Counted from the first letter of the stretch, positions 1 through 7,855 are shown. The stretch is 54,362 nt of DNA from an uncultured Bacteroidia bacterium (GCA_902781705.1 CACZKE010000018.1:1-54362); one strand, 5' to 3'. Numbers and translations are program-made. Notes: generated from the sequence alone by a model not told the origin.

Positions 1-88
1 GTTAACCCGGGAAAAGCACGGAATCAATGACAGAAAGGCGTTGCGAGTTCGCGGACTGAATTCACAAATCACTGACAATCAACTATAT
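1..88. other. Left edge, no gene seen
   Basis: I see no convincing reading frame, RNA gene or repeat here. The stretch is AT-rich towards its right end and runs into the hairpin that follows. It could hold the 3' flank of a gene outside the window. Confidence 0.4.
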
Positions 89-123
89 AAAAAGTGAGAG
101 GTGCACAAAAAAGTGCACCTCTC
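89..123 (-). terminator. Hairpin terminator (minus strand)
   Basis: Perfect 11-bp stem (96-106 GAGAGGTGCAC paired with 113-123 GTGCACCTCTC) with a six-base A/T loop. Read on the minus strand it is followed at once by a T-run (89-93), the layout of an intrinsic terminator. It lies about 20 bases after the stop of the LuxR-like remnant, so it probably ended that gene's transcript. Confidence 0.7.
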
Positions 124-143
124 CAGCGTTATCTCGCAGCGTA

Positions 144-499
144 TCAGAGAATTCCCAGTTCGCCGGCCTTGCGGAGCATGTCAGCGACGTTCTTGACGCA
201 CATTTTGGCGTAGATATGCTGGCGGTGCGTGTTCACCGTGTGGACGGACAGGGAAGTGCGTGCGGCAATCTCCGCCGCCGTCAGACCTTCGGCGCTCAGT
301 TCGGACACATCGGGCGAGCCGGTCCCCGAGCTTGCCGAAGGGCCGGCTTTGCCGCAATGCACGCCACGCACAGCGTGGTGAGCAGGAGGATACGACAGGC
401 TTTTCTCAGATCACAAAGTTGGGAAGATTGCGCTGAAAAGCAAGAATAATACATTTCAGTACGTCTGCAAGGCCAAATTACTGAAAAATTATTACGCAA
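144..499 (-). pseudogene. Broken LuxR-type regulator
   Basis: The 3' part (144-371) encodes a clear LuxR/GerE helix-turn-helix: LSAEGLTAAEIAARTSLS, then HTVNTHRQHIYAKM, ending KAGELGIL. That is the usual C-terminus of Bacteroidetes membrane-anchored LuxR regulators. Upstream, in another frame (296-499), lies a 67-codon piece containing a hydrophobic segment (RILLLTTLCVACIAA) that looks like a membrane anchor. The two frames overlap and neither alone makes a complete protein. The switch lies at a 24-base repeat (321-344). I read this as a decayed gene whose sensor part is missing. A short stand-alone HTH protein starting at the GTG at 371 is possible but less likely. A hairpin terminator follows. 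Confidence 0.6.
321..344. repeat. Short dispersed-type repeat in LuxR remnant
   Basis: GGTCCCCGAGCTTGCCGAAGGGCC closely resembles the widespread intergenic motif GGTCCCTGAGC-TTGTCGAAGGG known from many bacterial genomes. Only one copy is visible in the window. It sits at the point where the LuxR-like reading frame changes, so it may have caused the break. Confidence 0.45.
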
Positions 500-568
500 A
501 ATAAGGCCTGGTTTGGTAAATTAGCGGGTCGAATGTCCTCCGGATTACAAACAAAACGAAATACACCT

Positions 569-703
569 ATGAAGAAAGAAAAAGAACAGTACACGGCGCC
601 CGCCCTCCGGCTGCTGGACTTGAACATCGAAGGCGCCTTTTGCGCCAGCACAGATCCGGTATTTGTGAATCCGTTTAGCGGCGGAGAAGAAGAATGGGAT
701 TAA
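569..703 (+). CDS. 44-residue peptide, unknown function
   Basis: An uninterrupted 44-codon frame begins MKKEKEQYTAPALRLLDLNI and ends in an acidic GGEEEWD tail, with FCAST in the middle. I do not recognise a named family. The pattern of a Lys-rich start, Y-x-x-P, a hydrophobic stretch, a small-residue/Cys-Ser centre and a Gly/acidic tail is familiar from short peptides of Bacteroidales, often beside surface-protein genes. There is no signal peptide. The next gene, a fimbrillin-like lipoprotein, starts 23 bases after the stop, so the two are probably cotranscribed. I saw no perfect TAnnTTTG element upstream. Alternatives are a small regulatory protein or a modified-peptide precursor. Confidence 0.5.
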   Translation: MKKEKEQYTAPALRLLDLNIEGAFCASTDPVFVNPFSGGEEEWD

Positions 704-726
704 TGATGGATGCGGGAGGAAATACA

Positions 727-2160
727 ATGAAAAAGGCCGTTTGTTTTATGATTGCTGTCCTGGCTTTTTCTGCCTGCAGCAAGGAGATGATATCTGTTCA
801 GAAGCCAGCCGTCGACGAACCTACCCTTCAGTTTGACATCCGTTTGGAGAAGGCCGATGTCCAGACCAGGGCCATCAAGACTGGATGGGAGAGCGGCGAT
901 GTCGTATATGTGTTCTTCGAGGACAATTTTACTCAGTATCTTAAGATGGTGTATAACGGTTCCTCGTGGTCTTACAGGGACAAGAACGACGGTACAACCT
1001 TTACCGGGCTGACTCCCGTCAATGGCAAGAAGCTGACAGCGGTTTATTTTCCGGATTACGTCAACTCCTCGGCCCCTGTTTTCCGCAGAGTCGGCGTCAC
1101 CAGTAATTATGAGGTCGCTTTCCCGAATGCAAAGGGCTATTACCTCTCTGCCACGTCCTCTTACGTTCTCCACACCGCAGGCAATATATCGACGCTGGTC
1201 GCCGTCCTGACGATGGAGGCGCCCGCACGGCTCACGCAGATTTACATAGAGAAGTCGCCGAATGCAACTTCCTCCAATGAATATGTCCTTACGATGAGTC
1301 ACGTGGCTCCCTTCACCGTGAAAAACTTTGTCCCAGGCAAATCTGTCACTCCCAATATCGGAAATCCCGGCTTCCCCATACAGGGGGTAAAAACCACGAT
1401 CGGAGGCAAGCAAGGTCACTACTACTGGGGCATTCTGGAGGAATCGGCCGTCGGTACCTCCCAGGATTATGAAGTCCAGCAGGTTCTCAGGCATGCCGAA
1501 AAGAAGTTTGCCATAAAAGCGAGATTCGCGAAGTTTAAGGGAATGACCATCGAGGCAGGCAAGACCGCCATCAAGCCTACCCTTGGCAAGATCCAGCCGT
1601 TCGTTTCTATGGGCTTCGGCAACGTCCTGTGGGCTACCGGTAACCTGGCCCGCTTCGATGCCTCTCAGCCTATCGGTCCCGACAATTACTACATAGAGCA
1701 TCCTTTGGAGGCCGGTGATTATTTCAGATATGGAGCAACCTCGGTTTATCCCGGGGCTGCGTATGGGGGAACAGAATTTGAGCTTCCTCTTTCAAGGGAT
1801 ATCGCATACATAGTTTCCCAAGGCTCCTGGCGGATTTCCTCACGGGAAGACTATCTTACTTTTTACTTTGATTCGTATTGTAAGGCTGATGCAGAATGGA
1901 AGACTGGCTGGACCACGCTGGGAACTGTCGGTGGAGGCACTTTGGTCACAAGCAGGGAGAACGGCATTTCATTGTTCTTTGGAGCAGCAGGCGATGCACA
2001 GCAGTATGCTGAAGCCGGTATAAAAGGTCGTTACGGTACTTCCAGAGGTGATAGCTCCGGTAAAGGTTGCTCAGGAATGTATTTCGAGGAAAGTGGTATC
2101 GGCAGCACCAGTGGTGACAGGAACGTGGCTGTGTCAATCCGCCCCGTGATGGATAAATAG
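727..2160 (+). CDS. Fimbrillin-like surface lipoprotein
   Basis: 477 residues. The start at 727 is chosen over an ATG 33 bases upstream because it is preceded by GGGAGGA and gives a clean lipoprotein signal (MKKAVCFMIAVLAFSAC, Cys18). After the signal comes a segment typical of Bacteroidetes fimbrillin/Mfa-like proteins (QTRAIKTGWESGDVVYVFF, about residues 52-70). The C-terminal 170 residues (WRISSREDYLTF, GRYGTS, ending SIRPVMDK) resemble the Fibrobacter-succinogenes-major-paralogous type of domain, as in the lipoprotein at 26695. It is probably exposed at the cell surface as an adhesin or minor fimbrial component. It follows a 44-residue peptide gene and is followed by a hairpin terminator. 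Codon use is less GC-biased than in the PUL genes, which fits separate acquisition. The family assignment is by pattern only. Confidence 0.65.
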   Translation: MKKAVCFMIAVLAFSACSKEMISVQKPAVDEPTLQFDIRLEKADVQTRAIKTGWESGDVVYVFFEDNFTQYLKMVYNGSSWSYRDKNDGTTFTGLTPVNGKKLTAVYFPDYVNSSAPVFRRVGVTSNYEVAFPNAKGYYLSATSSYVLHTAGNISTLVAVLTMEAPARLTQIYIEKSPNATSSNEYVLTMSHVAPFTVKNFVPGKSVTPNIGNPGFPIQGVKTTIGGKQGHYYWGILEESAVGTSQDYEVQQVLRHAEKKFAIKARFAKFKGMTIEAGKTAIKPTLGKIQPFVSMGFGNVLWATGNLARFDASQPIGPDNYYIEHPLEAGDYFRYGATSVYPGAAYGGTEFELPLSRDIAYIVSQGSWRISSREDYLTFYFDSYCKADAEWKTGWTTLGTVGGGTLVTSRENGISLFFGAAGDAQQYAEAGIKGRYGTSRGDSSGKGCSGMYFEESGIGSTSGDRNVAVSIRPVMDK

Positions 2161-2198
2161 GAATTCAGATATGCAACACAAGTGGGTTTTACAATAGA

Positions 2199-2312
2199 GC
2201 CCGTCGAATGGAAGTGCCTGCATTTCAGTAAGTTAAAAGAAAGTGCCTGGTCCAAATAGACCAGGCGCATTTGCGTATTAGGTTGTGAATCAGGCGTTTC
2301 CATTCGACGGGC
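2199..2312. other. Long inverted repeat, possible structured element
   Basis: A 22-base arm (2199-2220, GCCCGTCGAATGGAA then GTGCCTG) pairs with 2291-2312 with two mismatches. The first 15 bases match perfectly. Between the arms lies the terminator hairpin at 2243-2268. The whole can fold as a long stem capped by a second stem-loop. It could be an extended bidirectional terminator, a structured RNA or a small non-autonomous inserted element. Confidence 0.5.
2243..2272. terminator. Bidirectional terminator between convergent genes
   Basis: The stem GCCTGGTC (2245-2252) pairs with GACCAGGC (2259-2266) around a six-base loop. On the minus strand the hairpin is followed by a T-rich run (ACTTTCTTTTAAC). 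On the plus strand only a short T-run follows. It lies between the end of the fimbrillin-like gene and the end of the convergent TPR/HTH gene. Confidence 0.55.
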
Positions 2313-2321
2313 AAGGGGGAA

Positions 2322-2383
2322 GATTTCTCGACTCCGCCTGCGGCTCCGCTCGAAATGACAAGGGGGCTCCGCTCGAAATGACA
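2322..2383. repeat. Intergenic palindromic repeat, copy 1
   Basis: Contains AGATTTCTCGACTCCGC followed by two direct copies of GGCTCCGCTCGAAATGACA (2342-2360 and 2365-2383). Related sequences occur at 8855-8952 and 44669-44735. All three lie just after a stop codon or between genes, as REP-like elements do. Confidence 0.6.
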
Positions 2384-2390
2384 GGGACAA

Positions 2391-3374
2391 CTATTTCTCC
2401 AAGCACGCCAGGAAATCCTCGCTGTCGGGCGAGGAGGAGGCCTTGATGCGCTCCTTGAGGCGGTACAGACGGTTGTAAACGTAGGGCTTGTCTTTCTCCA
2501 GCAGGGTGGAGATGGTGGTGGCGGAGAAGCCGGAGGCGGTGAAGAGGTACAGGAGGAAGTCTTCGTCCTTCCACTTGGGGAAGGCGGCGCGGAGGCGTTT
2601 CATCACACCGCCGGCACGCTCGTCCAGGGCCTGCTCCAGGTTCTTCTGCGCTTTCGTGTCGCTGCGGAGGCCTTCCACGATGGCCTTCACCTCGCTCAGG
2701 ATACGCGGCTGCAGGTTGGACGTCCCCTCGAACACATAGTACTGCTCGCACAGGCGGTCCAGCGTATCGATTCCGCCTAGGCGCGGGCGGTCCGCTTTGA
2801 GGGCGGAAAGTTTGGACTGCAGGTCCTCCGCAGCGGACAGGTAGCGCTCGTTCTCCGCCTGCTTTTCGGCCAGGAGGCGTTCCGTCTGGATCTTCCGGGC
2901 CCAAAAGTACAGTACCAGGGTAGAGAGGATCGCCGCGATCAGGAGAGCCATCATGGCGAGCCGGCTGCGGGAGCGCTCGATTTCCCGTGCGACGGCACCC
3001 GCTTTCCGGAAAGAGACCATCCCGCTTCCGTATCGGCCGACGGCCGTCTGGACCGTGCCCATCAGTTCCCAGGCCCGCATCCGCTCCATGTCCGGTCCGT
3101 TTTCTTCGAAGTGGAAGCAGGCGCGCTCCAGTCCCGCTTCGGTGGCGTCGTCCAGGAAGAAATACGTGCGGTAAAAAGCTTCGGCGGTCAGGTAATCGTA
3201 CTCCGCTTTCTCCCGGTCGCTGGCGAGATCCACGCGGGAAACGCCGTCCAGCAGGTATAGGGCGCTATCCGGATGGTCCTCGATGACCCGGGCGGCATCC
3301 CGCAGCACGGGATTCCGTACGCCGCAGGAGATTGCCAGGAACAGGGGAAGCAGGTATGACAGACACTTCTTCAC
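2391..3374 (-). CDS. TPR-type membrane lipoprotein with C-terminal HTH
   Basis: 327 residues from a GTG start at 3374. No ATG gives a sensible signal peptide, and the longer frame runs into the divergent gene. Layout: lipoprotein signal (LLPLFLAISC, Cys17), a helical region that resembles degenerate TPRs (about 25-135), one membrane helix (MMALLIAAILSTLVLYFWA, about 140-160), a coiled coil (EKQAENERYLSAAEDLQSKL) and a C-terminal helical domain with a helix-turn-helix look (FTASGFSATTISTLLEKDKP, then NRLYRLKERI). This is the architecture of the Bacteroidetes TPR-TM-HTH regulators thought to pass an envelope signal to DNA. It is divergent from a DUF4421 gene with a shared palindromic promoter, so the two may be co-regulated. 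The ligand and target are unknown. Confidence 0.6.
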   Translation of the reverse strand: MKKCLSYLLPLFLAISCGVRNPVLRDAARVIEDHPDSALYLLDGVSRVDLASDREKAEYDYLTAEAFYRTYFFLDDATEAGLERACFHFEENGPDMERMRAWELMGTVQTAVGRYGSGMVSFRKAGAVAREIERSRSRLAMMALLIAAILSTLVLYFWARKIQTERLLAEKQAENERYLSAAEDLQSKLSALKADRPRLGGIDTLDRLCEQYYVFEGTSNLQPRILSEVKAIVEGLRSDTKAQKNLEQALDERAGGVMKRLRAAFPKWKDEDFLLYLFTASGFSATTISTLLEKDKPYVYNRLYRLKERIKASSSPDSEDFLACLEK

Positions 3375-3378
3375 TTCA

Positions 3379-3405
3379 CAAAGATAATGAAAAATGTTAT
3401 CTTTG
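3379..3405. promoter_or_regulatory. Palindromic divergent promoter pair
   Basis: CAAAGATAA (3379-3387) and TTATCTTTG (3397-3405) form a perfect 9-bp inverted repeat with a nine-base spacer. Each arm contains the Bacteroidetes -7 element TATCTTTG, one per strand. The minus-strand start codon begins four bases after its -7 box and the plus-strand ATG six bases after its own, so both transcripts would be nearly leaderless. No good -33 box is visible for either. Confidence 0.6.
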
Positions 3406-3411
3406 CGTGGT

Positions 3412-4611
3412 ATGCGTAAGAAGTTCATCCTGCTCTCCTTCCTTATTGCCTGTGCCGCGCCGCTCCTGCAGGGGCAGACGGCGGAGGCCGGGGATTCTTC
3501 TCCCTGGGCGGTCCGGATGGTGAAAAAAGGGTTCCACTTACTGGTGGATCCCAGCCCGAAACTGGACAGTGCCTATGTGTACCAGATACCCCTCCGGTGG
3601 GCGGCCGGCGTGGACGGCACGCTGATCGGCATCAGGTCGGAACTCCACGCTGCCGTGAAGGAAACGGCCCTTCCCGGCGGCACCATCACGAAGGAGTCTT
3701 ACTCCATGGACTTTGCCCTGAAGAATCACCCTTGTTTCAAGGTGGGAGGCAGTTTCGGCTATGGCGGGCTGAGCGCCGGCTATGGCGTGGAAGTGGGGAA
3801 GAAAGGAGAGAGCCCGAACAAGTATTTCTCGTTCGGACTGTCCGTGGATGCCGGTGGCGTCCAGATCCAGAATTATAAGGTCCACGAGTTCATCGAGAAG
3901 TCGGGCGGGCCTTATGGCCGGCATGCCACCTCTACCTATCCGGGTCACCTCAAGGACTTTGCAGTTGATGCGTATTACGTATTCAACAACCGCCGTTTCA
4001 TCTATGGTTCCGCCTATAAGGGCACGAAGATCCAGCGACGCAGCGTGGGTTCCTGGATGATTTCCGGGCGCTATCTGCAAGGCGACCTCTCCGTCGACGA
4101 CCGGGACCTGGCTTTCCTGGAAGTTACCGAATGGCTGAAAAGTTATTCCACGCAGCAGGTCTCCCTGGGCGGAGGGTATTCTTTCAACTGGGTGCTTTTC
4201 CACCGCGATCCGTCCGATTGGGGCAAGGCAAAGGGTTTACGGAACCTGACGATGAATCTCACCGTCCTTCCGATGGCGTCCTTCTTCACGCACGTGGACT
4301 CCTACCTGTACCGGGAGGGAGCCGATCCGTACCGGACCCGTTTCGACGGAAAGGTTTCCTTCGCCTTCCAGGCCCATGCCGCCTTGAGTTACTGCTGGGA
4401 CCGTTATTCCGTGAACGTCCAGGTGCACCACAACCGCTTCGGTTTCCGCGGCGCCGACCAGATCCTCCGTTCCGAGGACGGTTTGCTCCGGTACGACATT
4501 TCCACCCGCGCCCTTTTCCAGGACCTGACGGCCAAGGTCCAGTCTACGTCCGTTTCTGATTCCGATACCGCGCCCGCCACTGAAGCGGCGTGCAGCCGTA
4601 AATCTGCTTGA
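3412..4611 (+). CDS. DUF4421-like outer-membrane protein
   Basis: 399 residues with a signal peptide (MRKKFILLSFLIACAAPLLQGQ, cut after GQ). The body has alternating aromatic and polar strands (GGSFGYGGLSAGYGVEVG, FIYGSAYKGTKIQ, QVSLGGGYSFNWVLF), as expected of an outer-membrane beta-barrel. Length and pattern fit the Bacteroidetes DUF4421 family, whose function is not known. The start at 3412 is taken over one 18 bases upstream because it begins the signal peptide and lies just after a TATCTTTG promoter box. The last 68 bases overlap the end of the convergent XylR-like gene. The tail there (SVSDSDTAPATEAACSRKSA) looks low-complexity and may be a recent extension. Confidence 0.6.
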   Translation: MRKKFILLSFLIACAAPLLQGQTAEAGDSSPWAVRMVKKGFHLLVDPSPKLDSAYVYQIPLRWAAGVDGTLIGIRSELHAAVKETALPGGTITKESYSMDFALKNHPCFKVGGSFGYGGLSAGYGVEVGKKGESPNKYFSFGLSVDAGGVQIQNYKVHEFIEKSGGPYGRHATSTYPGHLKDFAVDAYYVFNNRRFIYGSAYKGTKIQRRSVGSWMISGRYLQGDLSVDDRDLAFLEVTEWLKSYSTQQVSLGGGYSFNWVLFHRDPSDWGKAKGLRNLTMNLTVLPMASFFTHVDSYLYREGADPYRTRFDGKVSFAFQAHAALSYCWDRYSVNVQVHHNRFGFRGADQILRSEDGLLRYDISTRALFQDLTAKVQSTSVSDSDTAPATEAACSRKSA

Positions 4612-5719
4612 ACCGGCGGGAAATGCTCTTCGTGTCGGTCTCGCCCATGGACAGGGCGATTTCGATCACCTGTTCGTCCGTCTCTTGTAACTGCTCGGCG
4701 AAGTCCTTGAGTTTCAGGTCGGTAATGTATTCGTAGAGGGTCTTTCCCGTCACATCCTTGAATCGCCGTTCCAGCAGGCGCCGGGACAGGGCCGCTTCCG
4801 CCATGACATCCGTGACGGAGATCTTTTTCCGGACATTCCGGTGGATGAACAGGATGGCTTTCAGGATCTGGCGGTCCCCCGTCGCGAAAGCGGCCGTGGA
4901 CATCCGGCCGACGATCCTGACCGGCTGCAGGACGATGTCTTCCACCGGGGCTGCCGGGTCCGCAACGAGCCGCTCGATCAGTTCCGCTGTCCGGTACCCG
5001 CCGTCTTCGATATCCACCTGGATGCTGGAAAGCGGGGTCGTGCTGCCCAGATTGCAGAGCGTCTCATCGTTGTCCACCCCGATGACCGATACCTCTTCCG
5101 GCACCCGGATGCCTGAGCCCAGGCAGGCCTGGAGCAGGTTGTCGCCCTGGTTGTCGTCGCAGGCCATGATGGCGATGGGCTTGGGGATGGCCTGCAGCCA
5201 TTCGCGCACCCGGTACCGCTGGTAGTGCCAGACCGCCTGGATATCCTGCAGGGTATAGGAATAGAAGGCCGAACCGAAACCGGCCGCGTCCACCTCCCGC
5301 CGGAACCCTTCGTACCGTTCGTCCGACCAGCAGACGTCCTTGAACCCGAAAAAGCCGTAGTTGCGGAAGCCCCTGTCAATGAAAAAGCGCGCTGCCATCC
5401 GTCCGGTGCCGATGTAATCGCCCGTCACGTTGGGAATGGAAGAGAACCGCTGCTTGTAGTCCTGGGCGATGGCGACGATCCCGTTCCGGGCGAAGAGTTC
5501 CACCTCGTCCGTGGGGTCGAACTGGCCGACGACCGCATCGATCTCCCATTCCTTGGCCACGCGGATTACCCCCGGGATGCCGATTTTCGCTTTGTAGGAA
5601 GGCGGCATCCGGCGGATGATCCACGGTTCCTTCTTCCGGCGGGAATAATCCACGATGCCGGCCAGGAACCGGTGCGTGAAGGATTCCGTGAAGTCCGATA
5701 TGATGAGGACGCGGATCAT
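4544..5719 (-). CDS. XylR-like AraC-family sugar-responsive regulator
   Basis: 391 residues, essentially the length of E. coli XylR. The N-terminal 260 residues are a periplasmic-binding-protein-like (LacI/GalR-type) sensor: MACDDNQGDNLLQACL and RVPEEVSVIGVDNDETLCN are hallmark segments. The C-terminal 110 residues are an AraC DNA-binding domain with two HTH motifs (ISVTDVMAEAALSRRLLERR and a second around IALSMGETDTKSISRRFKQI). It probably binds a sugar released from the glycans processed by neighbouring enzymes and activates their genes in the cytoplasm. The start at 5719 is 12 bases after the GH20 stop, with GAAGGA upstream, so it is cotranscribed with GH20. The inducing sugar cannot be read from sequence. 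Xylose is not implied by the family name. Confidence 0.88.
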   Translation of the reverse strand: MIRVLIISDFTESFTHRFLAGIVDYSRRKKEPWIIRRMPPSYKAKIGIPGVIRVAKEWEIDAVVGQFDPTDEVELFARNGIVAIAQDYKQRFSSIPNVTGDYIGTGRMAARFFIDRGFRNYGFFGFKDVCWSDERYEGFRREVDAAGFGSAFYSYTLQDIQAVWHYQRYRVREWLQAIPKPIAIMACDDNQGDNLLQACLGSGIRVPEEVSVIGVDNDETLCNLGSTTPLSSIQVDIEDGGYRTAELIERLVADPAAPVEDIVLQPVRIVGRMSTAAFATGDRQILKAILFIHRNVRKKISVTDVMAEAALSRRLLERRFKDVTGKTLYEYITDLKLKDFAEQLQETDEQVIEIALSMGETDTKSISRRFKQIYGCTPLQWRARYRNQKRT

Positions 5720-5730
5720 CGTCCTTCGGC

Positions 5731-7812
5731 TCAGTTCCGGTGCCAGGAGATGCCCAGCCCCTCGTAATAGGGATATTCGTGGTCCACCACGATACTGAAG
5801 AACTTGTCGAAGTCCTCCATGAAAGCCGGGTCGTCGGAGACGGTGGTCCCGCTCCAGACCGGATCGGCGTTCCAGCCGCGCTCCACGAGGCCGACGGCCT
5901 TCGGGAACAGGTAGTAGGTCACATGGTCGAAGTTCCGGATGGTCTCGCCCCAGAGTTGGCCCGAGACGCCGATGATGAACGGTTTTCCCGCCGGGGTGAG
6001 GGCCGGCTTGCCATCGCTGGCATGGGCAATGTCCACGATCTTCCGGTGGTCGTCCCAGCGGACGGACTTGTAATGGTCGTAGGGGAGGAAGGAGAAGCAC
6101 CGGCGCTCGTCCACGAGGCCGCCCCAGTTGTGGCCGCGTTCCAACTTGGAATCGTTGTAGGCGAAGTCGAAGTAGTAGTTCGGCGCATTGGAAAGGACCA
6201 CGGGAACGCCTTGATTTGCAAACTCATACGCGAGAACGTCGCGGCCGTGGGATACGGTCCAGAGGTTCGCGAAGAAAAGATTCTTCCGCAGGCGGTCGAA
6301 GGTGGCGGGGCTCAGGTGCTGAGCCACTTCCTGCCAGCCGGCGATCTTGACGCCCTTGGCCTCGGCGATGTCCAGCACGCGGGAAATGAAGTAATCCTTG
6401 AGTTCATTGATGTCCTTCATTCCCTTTTCCTTCATCAGGGCCTGGCAGGCGGGAGAACCCTCCCACGCGCCCTCCGGCACCTCGTCGCCGCCAACGTGCA
6501 CCGCTTCCAGCGGCACGCCGGCCTCCTTGTGCAGGGCGATGATTCCGTCAAAGACCTTGTCCAGGAACGCATAGGTGGACGGGAAGGCGACGTTCAGGGC
6601 ATTGTCCGTGAAATCCTGCGCCGAGACATACTTGGACGTGTCCTCCGGTTCGGACAGCAGGTAGGTCCGGTCCCCGGTCGTCCGGGTGCGGTAGTCCATG
6701 GACTTGATGGCGGCGCGGGAATGGCCCGGCGTGTCGAACTCCGGAATCACCCGGATCCTACGCTTCCAGGCGTAGCGGAGGATGTCGATATAGTCGGCCT
6801 TCGAATAATAGCCGTTGGCGGGCGAGTCGGTGTCGTTCCGGTCCAGGGAGCCGCAGAAGCCCGACATCATGGCATCCTTTTCCTCGACGGTCCCGTCCTC
6901 CTTCAGTTCCGGAATGCCCCGGAAGGCGCCGTAGGAAGTGAGTTCGGGGAGGCCGTCGATCTCCACGCGCCAGCCTTCGTCGTCACCCAGATGGAAGTGC
7001 AGGTAGTTCAGTTTGTAATGGGCCATGATGTCCAGCAGCCGCTTCACGTCTTCTTTCCGGGTGAAGTTCCGGCTCACGTCCAGCATGATGCCGCGGTAGG
7101 GAAGGTCCGGGCAGTCCTCGATGACCGCGGCGGGAATCTCCTTCCCGGCGGCGTTGCGGCGGAGGTTCTCCACCGTGACCGCCGCCCAGAAGGCGCCGTC
7201 CCCGTCGGCCGCCTCCACCTTCATAGGGTCGTCCACGGTGATCCGGTACCACCCCGGCTTCTGTCCCGGAACGATGGTCGCCTCGGGGATATCGACCTTG
7301 CCGAGGTCCACGGTCCCTTCGCCCGGGGTGACGCTTTTGAGCCGGGGAATCATGTCATAGGCCGTGGTTTCCACGTGGTTATAGGTAAAGGACTGCACGG
7401 GTTCGGCCGGCTGGAAGACATATTCCAGGTCCACGGGGACGGGTTTCTTCCCTTTCTTCTGGAGGTAGAACGCCTCCGGCGCCCGCCCCCGGTTCACCAG
7501 GGCCCGCGCCTCGTAGCGGAGCGTCATGGTCTTGCCCTTCGTGTCCGCGGTCGGAACCACCCGGTACAGCGTTCCGGCGATATGGTCGATGCTGCCGGGC
7601 GCCCCTTCCTCCATCTTGACCGGCGTGCGGAACTGGCAGAACCAAAGGGTCCAGTCCGTCCCGGCGGGCGGGTTCTCGATGGTCAGTACATGGGTGGTCG
7701 TCCGGGATTCCGGGTCGGAGGCCCCTTCCATCCAGATGACGGAACAGGGATTCGCGCACGCGCCTGTCAATAATAACGCGCTTAGGAGATAAGTGAAGGG
7801 TTTCGCGCTCAT
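5731..7812 (-). CDS. GH20 beta-N-acetylhexosaminidase lipoprotein
   Basis: 693 residues. ATG 7812 is preferred to a TTG two codons earlier. The lipoprotein signal ends LLLTGAC (Cys19). It removes terminal beta-linked GlcNAc or GalNAc from glycans by substrate-assisted catalysis, probably in the periplasm or at the outer membrane. An N-terminal GH20b-like domain (about 130-215) precedes the catalytic barrel, which carries HFHLGDDEGWR, IPEFDTPGHSRA and the catalytic pair in GGDEVPEGAW (Asp443-Glu444). The fold continues to NLWTVSHG and SGQLWGE. It is first in a two-gene operon with the XylR-like regulator and divergent from the ROK kinase. It probably acts on chito-oligosaccharides or N-glycan fragments made by the GH18 enzymes. 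Confidence 0.93.
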   Translation of the reverse strand: MSAKPFTYLLSALLLTGACANPCSVIWMEGASDPESRTTTHVLTIENPPAGTDWTLWFCQFRTPVKMEEGAPGSIDHIAGTLYRVVPTADTKGKTMTLRYEARALVNRGRAPEAFYLQKKGKKPVPVDLEYVFQPAEPVQSFTYNHVETTAYDMIPRLKSVTPGEGTVDLGKVDIPEATIVPGQKPGWYRITVDDPMKVEAADGDGAFWAAVTVENLRRNAAGKEIPAAVIEDCPDLPYRGIMLDVSRNFTRKEDVKRLLDIMAHYKLNYLHFHLGDDEGWRVEIDGLPELTSYGAFRGIPELKEDGTVEEKDAMMSGFCGSLDRNDTDSPANGYYSKADYIDILRYAWKRRIRVIPEFDTPGHSRAAIKSMDYRTRTTGDRTYLLSEPEDTSKYVSAQDFTDNALNVAFPSTYAFLDKVFDGIIALHKEAGVPLEAVHVGGDEVPEGAWEGSPACQALMKEKGMKDINELKDYFISRVLDIAEAKGVKIAGWQEVAQHLSPATFDRLRKNLFFANLWTVSHGRDVLAYEFANQGVPVVLSNAPNYYFDFAYNDSKLERGHNWGGLVDERRCFSFLPYDHYKSVRWDDHRKIVDIAHASDGKPALTPAGKPFIIGVSGQLWGETIRNFDHVTYYLFPKAVGLVERGWNADPVWSGTTVSDDPAFMEDFDKFFSIVVDHEYPYYEGLGISWHRN

Positions 7813-7847
7813 GGTCAATTAGTTTCAGTTTCCAAAGCCAAAGATGG

Positions 7848-7855
7848 CAAAAATA
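7848..7855 (-). promoter_or_regulatory. -7 element for the GH20/regulator operon
   Basis: On the minus strand this reads TATTTTTG, a match to TAnnTTTG, 36 bases upstream of the GH20 start. CAAA motifs further upstream could serve as the -33 box, but none has the usual 19-21 base spacing. The whole 7813-8026 gap is strikingly AT-rich for this window. Confidence 0.4.

Noticed and set aside
5740-7773. Long plus-strand frame opposite GH20
   Set aside because: Shadow of the GH20 gene, which has signal peptide and catalytic motifs on the minus strand.
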